Shown: positions 44,384 to 52,052 of the stretch, one piece after another
Layout: every line of letters begins with the position of its first letter
How positions within the stretch are numbered: position 1 is the stretch's first letter
Origin: Gp6-AA40 sp035711805
GTDB taxonomy: Bacteria > Acidobacteriota > Vicinamibacteria > Vicinamibacterales > UBA2999
Reading direction: 5' to 3'
DNA length: 64,000 nucleotides
NCBI GenBank assembly: GCA_035711805.1
Contig: DASTBV010000167.1
Location: 1 to 64,000, forward strand
Made by a program: the position numbers and the translations under genes
The notes under the pieces: model-generated
Databases searched by the model: none
Told to the model about the DNA's origin: nothing
The model's input: only the letters and a program-made list of their open reading frames with translations

Positions 44384-45562
44384 CTAGCCCGGCGCCGAGC
44401 CCTGCGTGTTCACATACACCGCGTACAGAGACTGACCCGCCGCCATGAACAAACGATTGCGCTTCGGCCCGCCGAAGGTGACGTTCGCGCAGACCTCGGG
44501 CAGGCGGATGCGACCGATCAGCCGGCCGTCCGGCGCGTGGACGGTCACGCCGCTGTAGCCCACGTTGTTGCCGGCGTTGCTGCTGCACCACAGGTTGCCG
44601 GACACGTCCGTGCGGATACCGTCAGGACCGCAGCGGATACCATCGACGGTGAAGTTGCCGAACGGCGCAACGTTGGCCAGCGTGTTGTTCGTCGTGATGT
44701 CGCCGGACAGGACGCCGCCGCGGGCGACGATGTACAGCCGTTTGTAGTCCTGAGAGAACGCGATGCCGTTCGGCGCCGAACCGAGCGCGTCCTGATCGAT
44801 CACCAGCGCGACGCGGCCGCTGGCATCTACGCGATAGACGTTGAATGGCAGCTCGCGCTTCAGATCGCCCGCTCCCGCGCGTTGGCCCGCGCGCGGATTG
44901 ATGAGCCCCTGTTTATTGCCAGGTCCTCCGGCCGCATCGACGACGCCTTCATACAGGGAGCCGCCAAAGGGCGGATCGGTAAACCAGATGCTTCCGTCGC
45001 GATGGACCGCCACGTCGTTCGGCGAATTGAGCCGCCGGCCGTTGTAGGAGTCGGCGATGATCGTGACCGAACCGTCGTGCTCGTAACGCACCACGCGACG
45101 CTCCCCGTGCTCGCAGGAAAGCTGCCGCCCTTCGAAGTCGAACGTGTTGCCGTTGCTGTTGCCGGACGGGCTTCGAAACACGGTGACTCGCCCATCGTCG
45201 TCGAGATAGCGCAGCTGGCGGTTGTTCGGAATGTCGCTCCACACCAGGTAGCGGCCCTGGCTGGACCATGCCGGCCCTTCCATCCAGAGCCCGCCTGTCC
45301 ACAGCCGCTGGATCGGCGTGTTGCCGAGACGCAGCGCGTTGAACGCCGGGTCGATCGTGATCAGATCGGGGTCCGGATAGGTGACCGGCGGCGCGCCCGG
45401 CGAGAAGTCGCGCGGCGGATTCGAGATCACCGACGGCGGGCTGCTGCGCGCCGGTGTTGGAACGGGTTGAGGAGCCTGTGCCAGAACTGCCCGGGGTGCA
45501 ACGGCGGCCAATCCGGCTGCCGCGCTGATCTTCCAGGCCACTTCGCGACGGGTCATTCGCAT
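44384..45562 (-). CDS. Exported SMP-30/gluconolactonase-like protein
   Basis: Protein of 392 residues. A Tat-like signal (MTRREVAWKISAAAGLAAV) is followed by a Pro-rich spacer and an SMP-30/gluconolactonase/LRE-like six-bladed propeller: WMEGPAWSSQGRYLVWSDIPNNRQ, GNTFDFEGRQLSCEHGERRVVRY, RLNSPNDVAVHRDGSIWFTDPPFG and PNGIAFSQDYKRLYIV. The Glu of EGPAW, Asn of SPNDV and Asp of later blades correspond to the metal-binding residues. It probably hydrolyses a sugar lactone in the periplasm. It ends 53 bases from an inverted repeat and is divergent from the second ankyrin module. Confidence 0.92.
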   Translation of the reverse strand: MRMTRREVAWKISAAAGLAAVAPRAVLAQAPQPVPTPARSSPPSVISNPPRDFSPGAPPVTYPDPDLITIDPAFNALRLGNTPIQRLWTGGLWMEGPAWSSQGRYLVWSDIPNNRQLRYLDDDGRVTVFRSPSGNSNGNTFDFEGRQLSCEHGERRVVRYEHDGSVTIIADSYNGRRLNSPNDVAVHRDGSIWFTDPPFGGSLYEGVVDAAGGPGNKQGLINPRAGQRAGAGDLKRELPFNVYRVDASGRVALVIDQDALGSAPNGIAFSQDYKRLYIVARGGVLSGDITTNNTLANVAPFGNFTVDGIRCGPDGIRTDVSGNLWCSSNAGNNVGYSGVTVHAPDGRLIGRIRLPEVCANVTFGGPKRNRLFMAAGQSLYAVYVNTQGSAPG

Positions 45563-45602
45563 AGCGGGCGTATGTTACTGCCCCGCTTCGCCGTTACGTA
45601 GT

Positions 45603-45620
45603 GTCCGCCTTCAGGCGGAC
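45603..45620. repeat. Family A palindrome, copy 3
   Basis: GTCCGCC-TTCA-GGCGGAC preceded by ACGTAGT. It lies between the divergent SMP-30 gene and the second ankyrin gene. Confidence 0.85.
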
Positions 45621-45686
45621 CTGACGGTTCAGCATACGTGAAATTTTTGACCAGGGTTAGTCAGGCGGCATCAGCCGGCTTGGCGC

Positions 45687-45692
45687 TAGAAT
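45687..45692 (+). promoter_or_regulatory. TAGAAT box before the second ankyrin gene
   Basis: TAGAAT ends 6 bases before GTG 45699 and 9 bases before the next in-frame start, TTG 45702. No Shine-Dalgarno is present. Confidence 0.5.
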
Positions 45693-45698
45693 GCGCCT

Positions 45699-47276
45699 GT
45701 GTTGGCTCGATTTGCCGGTTTCCTGTCGATAATCGCGATCCTGCTTCCGGCGGCTGCGGCAGCGGCCGGCCCGCTGGTGGACGCCGCCGAACGGGGCAAC
45801 CTGGCGGAGATCCAGGCGCTCGTCAAGAAGGGCGCGGACATCAACGCCGCACGCGTTGACGGTCTGACTGCGCTTCACGCCGCCGTTTACGCCGACCGCC
45901 TCGACATCGTCGACGTGCTCCTGGCGGCTGGCGCCAAAGCTGCCGCCACCGATCGCTACGGCGTCACGCCTCTCTACCTCGCTGCAGTCAACGGCAACGC
46001 GGACATCGTCCGCCGGCTGATCGACGCGGGCGCCGATCCCAATGCCACCGACGCCGGCGGAGAAACGGTCCTGATGACCGCGGCGCGAACCGGCAGTCCT
46101 GCCGCCCTCCGCGTGCTCCTGGAGCGCGGTGCGCGAGTGGACGCGAAGGAGCCGGAGTTCCAGCAAACGGCGCTGATGATCGCGGTTCGAGAAGATCACG
46201 ACGAGGCCGTCGGCGTGCTCCTCGGGGCCGGCGCATCGCCAAACGCGCAGACCCGCAAGGGACCGGTTCCGGCCTTCGTCCCGCCGTGCAAGGGGACGGG
46301 CTGCGGTTCGGAAGGCGTCGGCATCAATCGCGGCGGGCTGCCCGACCGCGGCCGGCGCGCCGAAGCCAAGGGCGGCATGACGCCGCTGCTGTATGCCGCG
46401 CGCGATGGCAGGCTGCGCGTTGCGCGCCGGTTGATCGACGGCGGCGCCGATCTGGAGCTGCCGGACGCCAACGGAATACGGCCGCTGTTGATGGCAGCGC
46501 TCAACAACAACATGGACGTCGCGCGGCTGCTTCTCTCGAAGGGCGCAAACGTCAACGCCGACGACTTCTGGGGACGGACGCCGCTCTGGGCCGCCGTCGA
46601 GTATCGCAACCTCGATATGAACAACGTCGAGGTGGAGGCGCCCAAGGACAACGGCGTCGATCGCGGTCCAATTCTCGTCTTCATCAAAGAGCTGATCGAC
46701 GCCGGCGCCAACGTCAACGCGCGCACCCGCGAGGTGCCGCCTCCCCGCCGCTGGCTGTATTCGCTGAACGACGTCTCGTGGGTCGACTTCACCGGCCAGA
46801 CGCCGTTCCTGCGCGCGGCGCTTTCGGGCGACACGGCGACGATGAAGCTGCTCGTTCAGCGTGGGGCGGACCCGAATCTCCCAACGCTCGCCGGTACGAC
46901 GCCGCTCATGGCCGCCGCCGGCGTGAACTGGACCGTCGGCCAGACCTATACCGAGTCGCCGCAGGCGCTGATCGACGCCGTCAATCTGTGTCTCGAGCTG
47001 GGCGCCGACATCAACGCGACAAATTCCATGGGACTCACGGCGCTGCTTGGCGCGGCCAATCGCGGCTCGAACGACATCATCGAGCTGCTGGTCAAGCGCG
47101 GCGCGAAGCTGGATGTCAAAGACAAGGAAGGCCGGACGCCACTGCGCTGGGCGGAAGGCGTGTTTCTCGCCTCCGTCGGCGCCGAACGCAAGCCGGCAAC
47201 GATCGCGCTGCTCGAAAAACTGATCGCCGAGTCGCAGAAGTCCACCTCCGCTGAAGCGACGCTGGACAGGAAATGA
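45699..47276 (+). CDS. Secreted ankyrin-repeat protein, module copy 2
   Basis: Protein of 525 residues: signal peptide (ARFAGFLSIIAILLPAAAAAAG) then about ten ankyrin repeats (DGLTALHAAVYADRLDIVDVLLAAGA; AGADPNATDAGGETVLMTAAR). An insertion of about 30 residues near 195-220 carries a CKGTGC motif. It has the same overall plan as the ankyrin protein at 30801-32306. Its TGA overlaps the ATG of the DUF1592 gene (ATGA), so in this copy the ankyrin comes first and is coupled to the cytochrome-like gene. The start is GTG 45699 or TTG 45702, close to a TAGAAT box. Confidence 0.88.
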   Translation: MLARFAGFLSIIAILLPAAAAAAGPLVDAAERGNLAEIQALVKKGADINAARVDGLTALHAAVYADRLDIVDVLLAAGAKAAATDRYGVTPLYLAAVNGNADIVRRLIDAGADPNATDAGGETVLMTAARTGSPAALRVLLERGARVDAKEPEFQQTALMIAVREDHDEAVGVLLGAGASPNAQTRKGPVPAFVPPCKGTGCGSEGVGINRGGLPDRGRRAEAKGGMTPLLYAARDGRLRVARRLIDGGADLELPDANGIRPLLMAALNNNMDVARLLLSKGANVNADDFWGRTPLWAAVEYRNLDMNNVEVEAPKDNGVDRGPILVFIKELIDAGANVNARTREVPPPRRWLYSLNDVSWVDFTGQTPFLRAALSGDTATMKLLVQRGADPNLPTLAGTTPLMAAAGVNWTVGQTYTESPQALIDAVNLCLELGADINATNSMGLTALLGAANRGSNDIIELLVKRGAKLDVKDKEGRTPLRWAEGVFLASVGAERKPATIALLEKLIAESQKSTSAEATLDRK

Positions 47277-49624
47277 AGACGACGATCGTCGCGGCGGCGG
47301 TTCTGCTTCTGGCGGTTCAGATCGCGAGCGTTCAGTCGCAGAGTACGTCCGCGCCCGCAGTGGGGCGCGCCTTGCCAGGCGCGCCAGGCGAGCCCGACAG
47401 GGCTCGCCCCCCGATCGGGGAAAAAACAGTCATCGACCGCTACTGCGCGACGTGCCACAACCAGCGGACACGCGCTGGCAATCTGGCGCTCGACACGCTC
47501 GACGTGTCCGCCGCCGGCCGTGAACCGCAGACGTGGGAAAAGGTCGTCCGCAAGCTCCGCACCGGGATGATGCCGCCGAGCGGGGCGCCGCGGCCGGATC
47601 GCGCCACGCTGGACGGTCTCGCCGCGTCGATCGAAACCACCATCGACCGCGCTGCACGAACGGCTCCCAACCCGGGCGCTCCCGCCCTCCATCGCCTGAA
47701 CCGCGCGGAGTACGGCAACGCGGTCCGCGACCTGCTCGACCTGCCGATCGACGCGGCCAGGCTGCTGCCCGCCGACGACTCGAGCGGCGAAGGCTTCGAC
47801 AACATGGCGAGCACGCTGAGCGTTTCTCCGGCGCTGATGCAGGCGTACGTCACCGCGGCCGCCAGGATCAGCCGCCTGGCCGTCGGGGATCCGACGATCA
47901 GCGCCGAGCTCACGACCTACGCTCCGCCACGAGGAATGTCGCAAGCCGGGCACCGCGAAGGCATGCCACTCGGAACGCGCGGCGGCCTCACGGTGCAGCA
48001 TGTGTTTCCGCTGGACGCGGAATACGAGTTCCGGATCGGCCGGGCGGGCGGTGGACTGTTCGGCCTGCAGCCCGTCGGCGGCGGCGACCCGGTCGAAGTC
48101 ACGCTGAATGGCGAGCGCGTCCGCGTGCTGGACGGCACCACCCGCGGCCCGCTGCGACTGAAGGTTCCCGCCGGGCCGCAGACGATCGGCGTCGCGGTCG
48201 TACGGCGCTCGAACGCCCGCGGCGTGGACGATCTCTATTCCGAGCTGGCTGGCGTGGCGGGCGTCACGAACCTGGGGATCAACGGACCATTCAACCCGAC
48301 CGGGCCGGGCGACACGCCCAGCCGCCGCAAGCTTCTGATCTGCAAACCCGAGGCGGCGAGTCAGGAAGCTGCGTGCGCACGCATCATTCTCTCAGCGCTC
48401 GCGACGCGCGCGTTCCGCCGGCCCGTCGGCGAGCAAGACGCCGCGATCGACACGCTGATGGGATTCTTCGAGTCGGGGCGTACGCTCCGCGGATTCGAGA
48501 CCGGCATCCAATACGCCCTCGCGCGCGTGCTCGTCGATCCGCAGTTCATCTTCCGTTTCGAGCGCGCGCCCGCTGGTGCCTCAGCGAAGGCGGGGGCCAC
48601 GTATCGCATCAGCGATCTCGAACTGGCGTCGAGGCTCTCCTTCTTCCTCTGGAGCAGCATCCCGGACGACGAGCTGCTGCGCGTGGCCGCGTCCGGGCGG
48701 CTCGACGAACCCGCCGTGCTCGAACAGCAGACGCGGCGGATGCTCGCCGATTCGCGATCGCGTGCGCTCATCGACAACCTGGCCGGCCAGTGGCTGATGC
48801 TGCGGCAGCTGGACGACGTCCGGCCGGGAACGAGTGAGTTCGACGGCGGTCTTCGCCATGCCTTCCACCGCGAGACGGAGCTGCTCTTCGAGACGATCGC
48901 CCGCGAGGATCGCAGCATCCTGGATCTCATCGCCGCCGACTACACATTCGTCGACGAGCGCCTGGCGCGCCATTACGGCATTCCCAACGTCCGCGGCAGC
49001 CGCTTCCGCCGCGTCTCGCTGAACGGCAGCGAGCGGCGCGGCCTCCTGGGACACGGGAGCTTTCTCACCACGACCTCCGCCAGCAACCGGACCTCGCCGG
49101 TGAAGCGCGGCAAGTGGGTGCTCGAGAACCTGCTCGGCGCGCCGGTGCCGCTGCCGCCGCCGGGCGTCGAAACAAATCTCACGGAGACCGACACGGGCTC
49201 CGCCTCGACGTCTGTACGCCAGCGCCTGGAGCGTCATCGGGCCAGCCCGAACTGCGCGTCGTGTCATGCGGTCATGGATCCAGTCGGGTTTTCGCTGGAA
49301 CCGTTCGATCTGATCGGCAAGTGGCGCGAGACGGATGGCGGATCGGCGGTGAACGCGACTGGCAGACTGGCCGACGGGACGGCCCTCGACGGCCCCGCCA
49401 GCCTGCGCAGGGCGCTGCTCGACCGTCGTGAGGCCGTGGCCGCGGCGGCCACGGAAAAGCTGCTAACCTACGCGCTGGGACGGCGTGTCGAGTACTTCGA
49501 CATGCCGGCCGTTCGCACCGTCGTCCGTGACGCGGCGCGCACGGAATACCGCTTCTCGTCACTCATCGCCGGCATCGTCAAGAGCGTGCCGTTCCAGATG
49601 AAGCGATTCGAAGGAGAGAGGTGA
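47273..49624 (+). CDS. DUF1587/1592/1588/1585 cytochrome-like protein, module copy 2
   Basis: Protein of 783 residues with a signal peptide, N-terminal CATCH haem motif (DRYCATCHNQRTRAG), DUF1587 (PALHRLNRAEYGNAVRDLL), DUF1592 (LASRLSFFLWSSIPDDEL), DUF1588 (NCASCHAVMDPVGFSLEPFD, second CxxCH near 661) and DUF1585 (LTYALGRRVEYFDMPAVRTVV). Between the signal peptide and the haem motif, about 20 residues (GRALPGAPGEPDRARPPI) are encoded by a double family B palindrome (47364-47408), a likely insertion not found in copy 1. It ends one base into the ATG of the DUF1552 gene. Confidence 0.92.
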   Translation: MKTTIVAAAVLLLAVQIASVQSQSTSAPAVGRALPGAPGEPDRARPPIGEKTVIDRYCATCHNQRTRAGNLALDTLDVSAAGREPQTWEKVVRKLRTGMMPPSGAPRPDRATLDGLAASIETTIDRAARTAPNPGAPALHRLNRAEYGNAVRDLLDLPIDAARLLPADDSSGEGFDNMASTLSVSPALMQAYVTAAARISRLAVGDPTISAELTTYAPPRGMSQAGHREGMPLGTRGGLTVQHVFPLDAEYEFRIGRAGGGLFGLQPVGGGDPVEVTLNGERVRVLDGTTRGPLRLKVPAGPQTIGVAVVRRSNARGVDDLYSELAGVAGVTNLGINGPFNPTGPGDTPSRRKLLICKPEAASQEAACARIILSALATRAFRRPVGEQDAAIDTLMGFFESGRTLRGFETGIQYALARVLVDPQFIFRFERAPAGASAKAGATYRISDLELASRLSFFLWSSIPDDELLRVAASGRLDEPAVLEQQTRRMLADSRSRALIDNLAGQWLMLRQLDDVRPGTSEFDGGLRHAFHRETELLFETIAREDRSILDLIAADYTFVDERLARHYGIPNVRGSRFRRVSLNGSERRGLLGHGSFLTTTSASNRTSPVKRGKWVLENLLGAPVPLPPPGVETNLTETDTGSASTSVRQRLERHRASPNCASCHAVMDPVGFSLEPFDLIGKWRETDGGSAVNATGRLADGTALDGPASLRRALLDRREAVAAAATEKLLTYALGRRVEYFDMPAVRTVVRDAARTEYRFSSLIAGIVKSVPFQMKRFEGER
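47364..47408. repeat. Family B palindrome pair, locus 4 (inside a gene)
   Basis: GGCGCGCC (47364-47371), loop TTGCCA, GGCGCGCC (47378-47385); then GGCGAGCC (47387-47394), loop CGACAG, GGCTCGCC (47401-47408). The pair lies in frame within the DUF1592 gene, between signal peptide and haem motif. Confidence 0.85.
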
Positions 49625-50961
49625 TGTTCATCTCGAAGAAACATCTTTCGCGGCGGACGTTCCTCCGCGGGGCCGGCGTGACGCTGGGGCTGCCGCTGCT
49701 CGAATCGATGGTCCCTGCGGCGACGGCGCTGGCGCAGACGGCGGCGAGTCCGAAGACCCGTCTCTGCGGCATCTACATTCCGCACGGCGCGACGATGGAC
49801 AAATGGACACCGGCGGCGCAAGGTACCGGGTTCCAGTTCTCGGAGATTCTGCAGCCGCTCGAGCCGTTTCGACACTACGTCAACGTCGTCAGCGACCTCG
49901 GCCATGCGCCCGTGGCGCCGTGGACGGGAGAGGACACCGGCGGCGCGGAGAACCACGTGCGCGCGGCCGCGGTGTTCCTGAGCGGCGCGCACCCGGTGAA
50001 GAAGAACGAAGCGTACGTCGGCGCCACCATCGATCAGATCGCGGCGCAGCACGTCGGGCAGGACACGCCGCTGCCGTCGGTCGAACTGTCGATGGAGCCC
50101 GTCAACCTGACGTGCGGCGACGCCGGCTTCACGTGCGCCTATCGCAACACGCTGTCGTGGAAGTCGGCGACGCTGCCGCTGCCGATGGAGAACAACCCGC
50201 AGCTCGTGTTCGAACGGCTGTTCGGCGACGGCAGCACCGACGCGCAGCGGCAGGAGCGGCGCAACCAGGCGCGCAGTCTGCTCGACTCGATCCGCGACCA
50301 GGTCCCCTCGCTGGAGAAGGACCTGCCGGCCGGCGATCGCCGCAAGCTGCGCGAGTATCTCGACGAGGTCCGGGAGATCGAGCGCCGGGTCAGGCTGTTC
50401 GACGACACGCTGTCGCGCAATCTCGATCTGCCCGACGCGCCGACCGGTATTCCGACCGAGTTCGAGTCGCACATCAAGCTGATGTTCGATCTGCAGGTGC
50501 TGGCCTACAAGACGCAGATCACGCGCATCTCGACACTGATGCTGGCGCGCGAGAACAGCGGGACCGTCTACCCGGCCACCGGCGTGCGCGACGGCTTCCA
50601 CAACGCGTCGCATCACTCGAACGATCGCAAGAACATGGATCAGTTCGCGGTCATCAACCGCTACCACGTGCGGATGCTCGCTTACTTCCTCGAGCGGCTG
50701 CAGGCGACGCCGGACGGCGACGGGAACCTCCTCGACCACTCGATGGTGCTGTACGGCAGCAGCCTGAGCGACGGCAACGAGCACAACTACGATCCGCTGC
50801 CGGTCGTGCTCGTCGGCGGCGCGTCCGGACGCTTGAAGGGCGGGCGCCACATCCGCCACGCACCGCACACACCGATGTCGAACCTGCTGCTCGCCATCCT
50901 CCACAAGATGGGCGCGCAGGTCGACAAAATCGGTGATAGCACCGAGCCGTTAGCGATTTAA
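49624..50961 (+). CDS. DUF1552 protein, Tat-exported, module copy 2
   Basis: Protein of 445 residues. A Tat signal (KKHLSRRTFLRGAGVTLGLPL) precedes DUF1552 with the blocks GIYIPHGATMDKWTP, NHVRAAAVFLSGAHPVK, TIDQIAAQHVGQDT, LPMENNPQLVFERLFGDG and LYGSSLSDGNEHNYDPLP, each matching copy 1 at 32347-33696. AAGGAGAGAGG stands just before ATG 49624, which overlaps the DUF1592 stop by one base. Function unknown; the fixed pairing with DUF1592 proteins points to a shared periplasmic role. Confidence 0.93.
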   Translation: MFISKKHLSRRTFLRGAGVTLGLPLLESMVPAATALAQTAASPKTRLCGIYIPHGATMDKWTPAAQGTGFQFSEILQPLEPFRHYVNVVSDLGHAPVAPWTGEDTGGAENHVRAAAVFLSGAHPVKKNEAYVGATIDQIAAQHVGQDTPLPSVELSMEPVNLTCGDAGFTCAYRNTLSWKSATLPLPMENNPQLVFERLFGDGSTDAQRQERRNQARSLLDSIRDQVPSLEKDLPAGDRRKLREYLDEVREIERRVRLFDDTLSRNLDLPDAPTGIPTEFESHIKLMFDLQVLAYKTQITRISTLMLARENSGTVYPATGVRDGFHNASHHSNDRKNMDQFAVINRYHVRMLAYFLERLQATPDGDGNLLDHSMVLYGSSLSDGNEHNYDPLPVVLVGGASGRLKGGRHIRHAPHTPMSNLLLAILHKMGAQVDKIGDSTEPLAI

Positions 50962-50969
50962 TGTCGTGG

Positions 50970-50991
50970 GGCGGGCCTTGTCAGGCCCGCC
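50970..50991. repeat. Family B palindrome, locus 5
   Basis: GGCGGGCC (50970-50977), loop TTGTCA, GGCCCGCC (50984-50991), 8 bases after the DUF1552 stop and directly before the start of the next gene. GTGG precedes it. Confidence 0.85.
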
Positions 50992-52032
50992 GTGGGTGTG
51001 ACTGTGAAATTGCCACGACACGCAACGGGGATCGCGGCGGTTTCGATACTCCTCGCGGTCGTTCTCGTCATCACCGGCTGGAGCTCCATCGACGCGCAGC
51101 AACGAGGGCCGTCCGCGCCGGCCGCACGCACGCCGTGGGGCGATCCAGATCTGCAGGGCACCTGGGACTTCACCACCATCACGCCGCTCCAGCGCCCGCC
51201 GGAGCTTGCCGGCCGTGAGTTCCTCACCGACAGCGAGGCGGCGGCGATCGAGAAACAAATCAATCAGCAGCGCTTCGACACCGAAGAGCGGTCGCCCGGT
51301 TCGCTTGGCGCCGCCGGACGCCCCGAGTCGGACCCGGGCATCTACAACCTCGGTTGGTGGTGGGAGCCGAACGGACGAAAGCTGGTGCGGACGCGGCGCT
51401 CATCCATCGTCGTCGATCCGCCGGATGGCCGTCTGCCGCCGCTGACGCCGCAGGCGCAGGCACTCTCGCGCGCGCGCGATGCGGCGCGCGAACTGCGGCG
51501 CGGTCCGGGCGATCTGCCGCTGGCCGAGCGCTGCATCATGGGCTTCAATTCCGGCCCGCCCATGGTGCCCGGTCCATACAACAACCTCGTTCAGTTCCTT
51601 CAGAGCCCGGGCTACGTGGTGATCGTCAACGAGATGGTGCACGACGCACGCGTCGTGCCGCTGGACGGACGTCCGCCTCTCCGCAACACGATGCGTCTCT
51701 GGAGCGGAGACTCGCGCGGCCGCTGGGACGGCGAGACGCTCGTCGTCGAGACGCGGAACTTCACCGACAACGGAACCGGAACATTTGGCCTGCCCGGATT
51801 GATCGATCGGAACCTCACGCTCGTCGAACGTTTCACGCGCGTCGACAACGACGCTCTGCTGTACCGGTTTACGGTGACCGATCCAACAGTATGGACCAAG
51901 CCCTGGAGCGCCGAAGTACCGATGACGCGCATCGACGGGTTCGTCATCGAGTACGGCTGCCACGAGGGCAACTACGGACTCGCCAACATTCTTGCCGGCG
52001 CCCGCGCCGAGGAACGGAGCCAGTCGCGTTAG
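50992..52032 (+). CDS. Secreted protein of an acidobacterial orphan family (paralogue of 25854-26840)
   Basis: Protein of 346 residues with a signal peptide (hydrophobic about 14-32, ending SSIDAQ). It shares with its paralogue the blocks IVVDPPDGRLPP, LAERC, SPGYVVIVNEMVHDARVVPLDGRP, WSGDSRGRWDGETLVVETRNF, PTVWTKPW and EYGCHEGNYGLANILAGAR. No known domain or function. The start could be GTG 50992, 50998 or 51004, all immediately after a family B palindrome, which may therefore influence translation. It follows the second DUF1592/DUF1552 module and could be part of it. Confidence 0.8.
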   Translation: MGVTVKLPRHATGIAAVSILLAVVLVITGWSSIDAQQRGPSAPAARTPWGDPDLQGTWDFTTITPLQRPPELAGREFLTDSEAAAIEKQINQQRFDTEERSPGSLGAAGRPESDPGIYNLGWWWEPNGRKLVRTRRSSIVVDPPDGRLPPLTPQAQALSRARDAARELRRGPGDLPLAERCIMGFNSGPPMVPGPYNNLVQFLQSPGYVVIVNEMVHDARVVPLDGRPPLRNTMRLWSGDSRGRWDGETLVVETRNFTDNGTGTFGLPGLIDRNLTLVERFTRVDNDALLYRFTVTDPTVWTKPWSAEVPMTRIDGFVIEYGCHEGNYGLANILAGARAEERSQSR

Positions 52033-52035
52033 CGC

Positions 52036-52041
52036 TAGAAT
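52036..52041 (+). promoter_or_regulatory. TAGAAT box before the hybrid kinase gene
   Basis: TAGAAT ends 11 bases before ATG 52053 and starts 3 bases after the preceding stop codon. No Shine-Dalgarno is visible. Confidence 0.5.
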
Positions 52042-52052
52042 TCTGACCCGCG

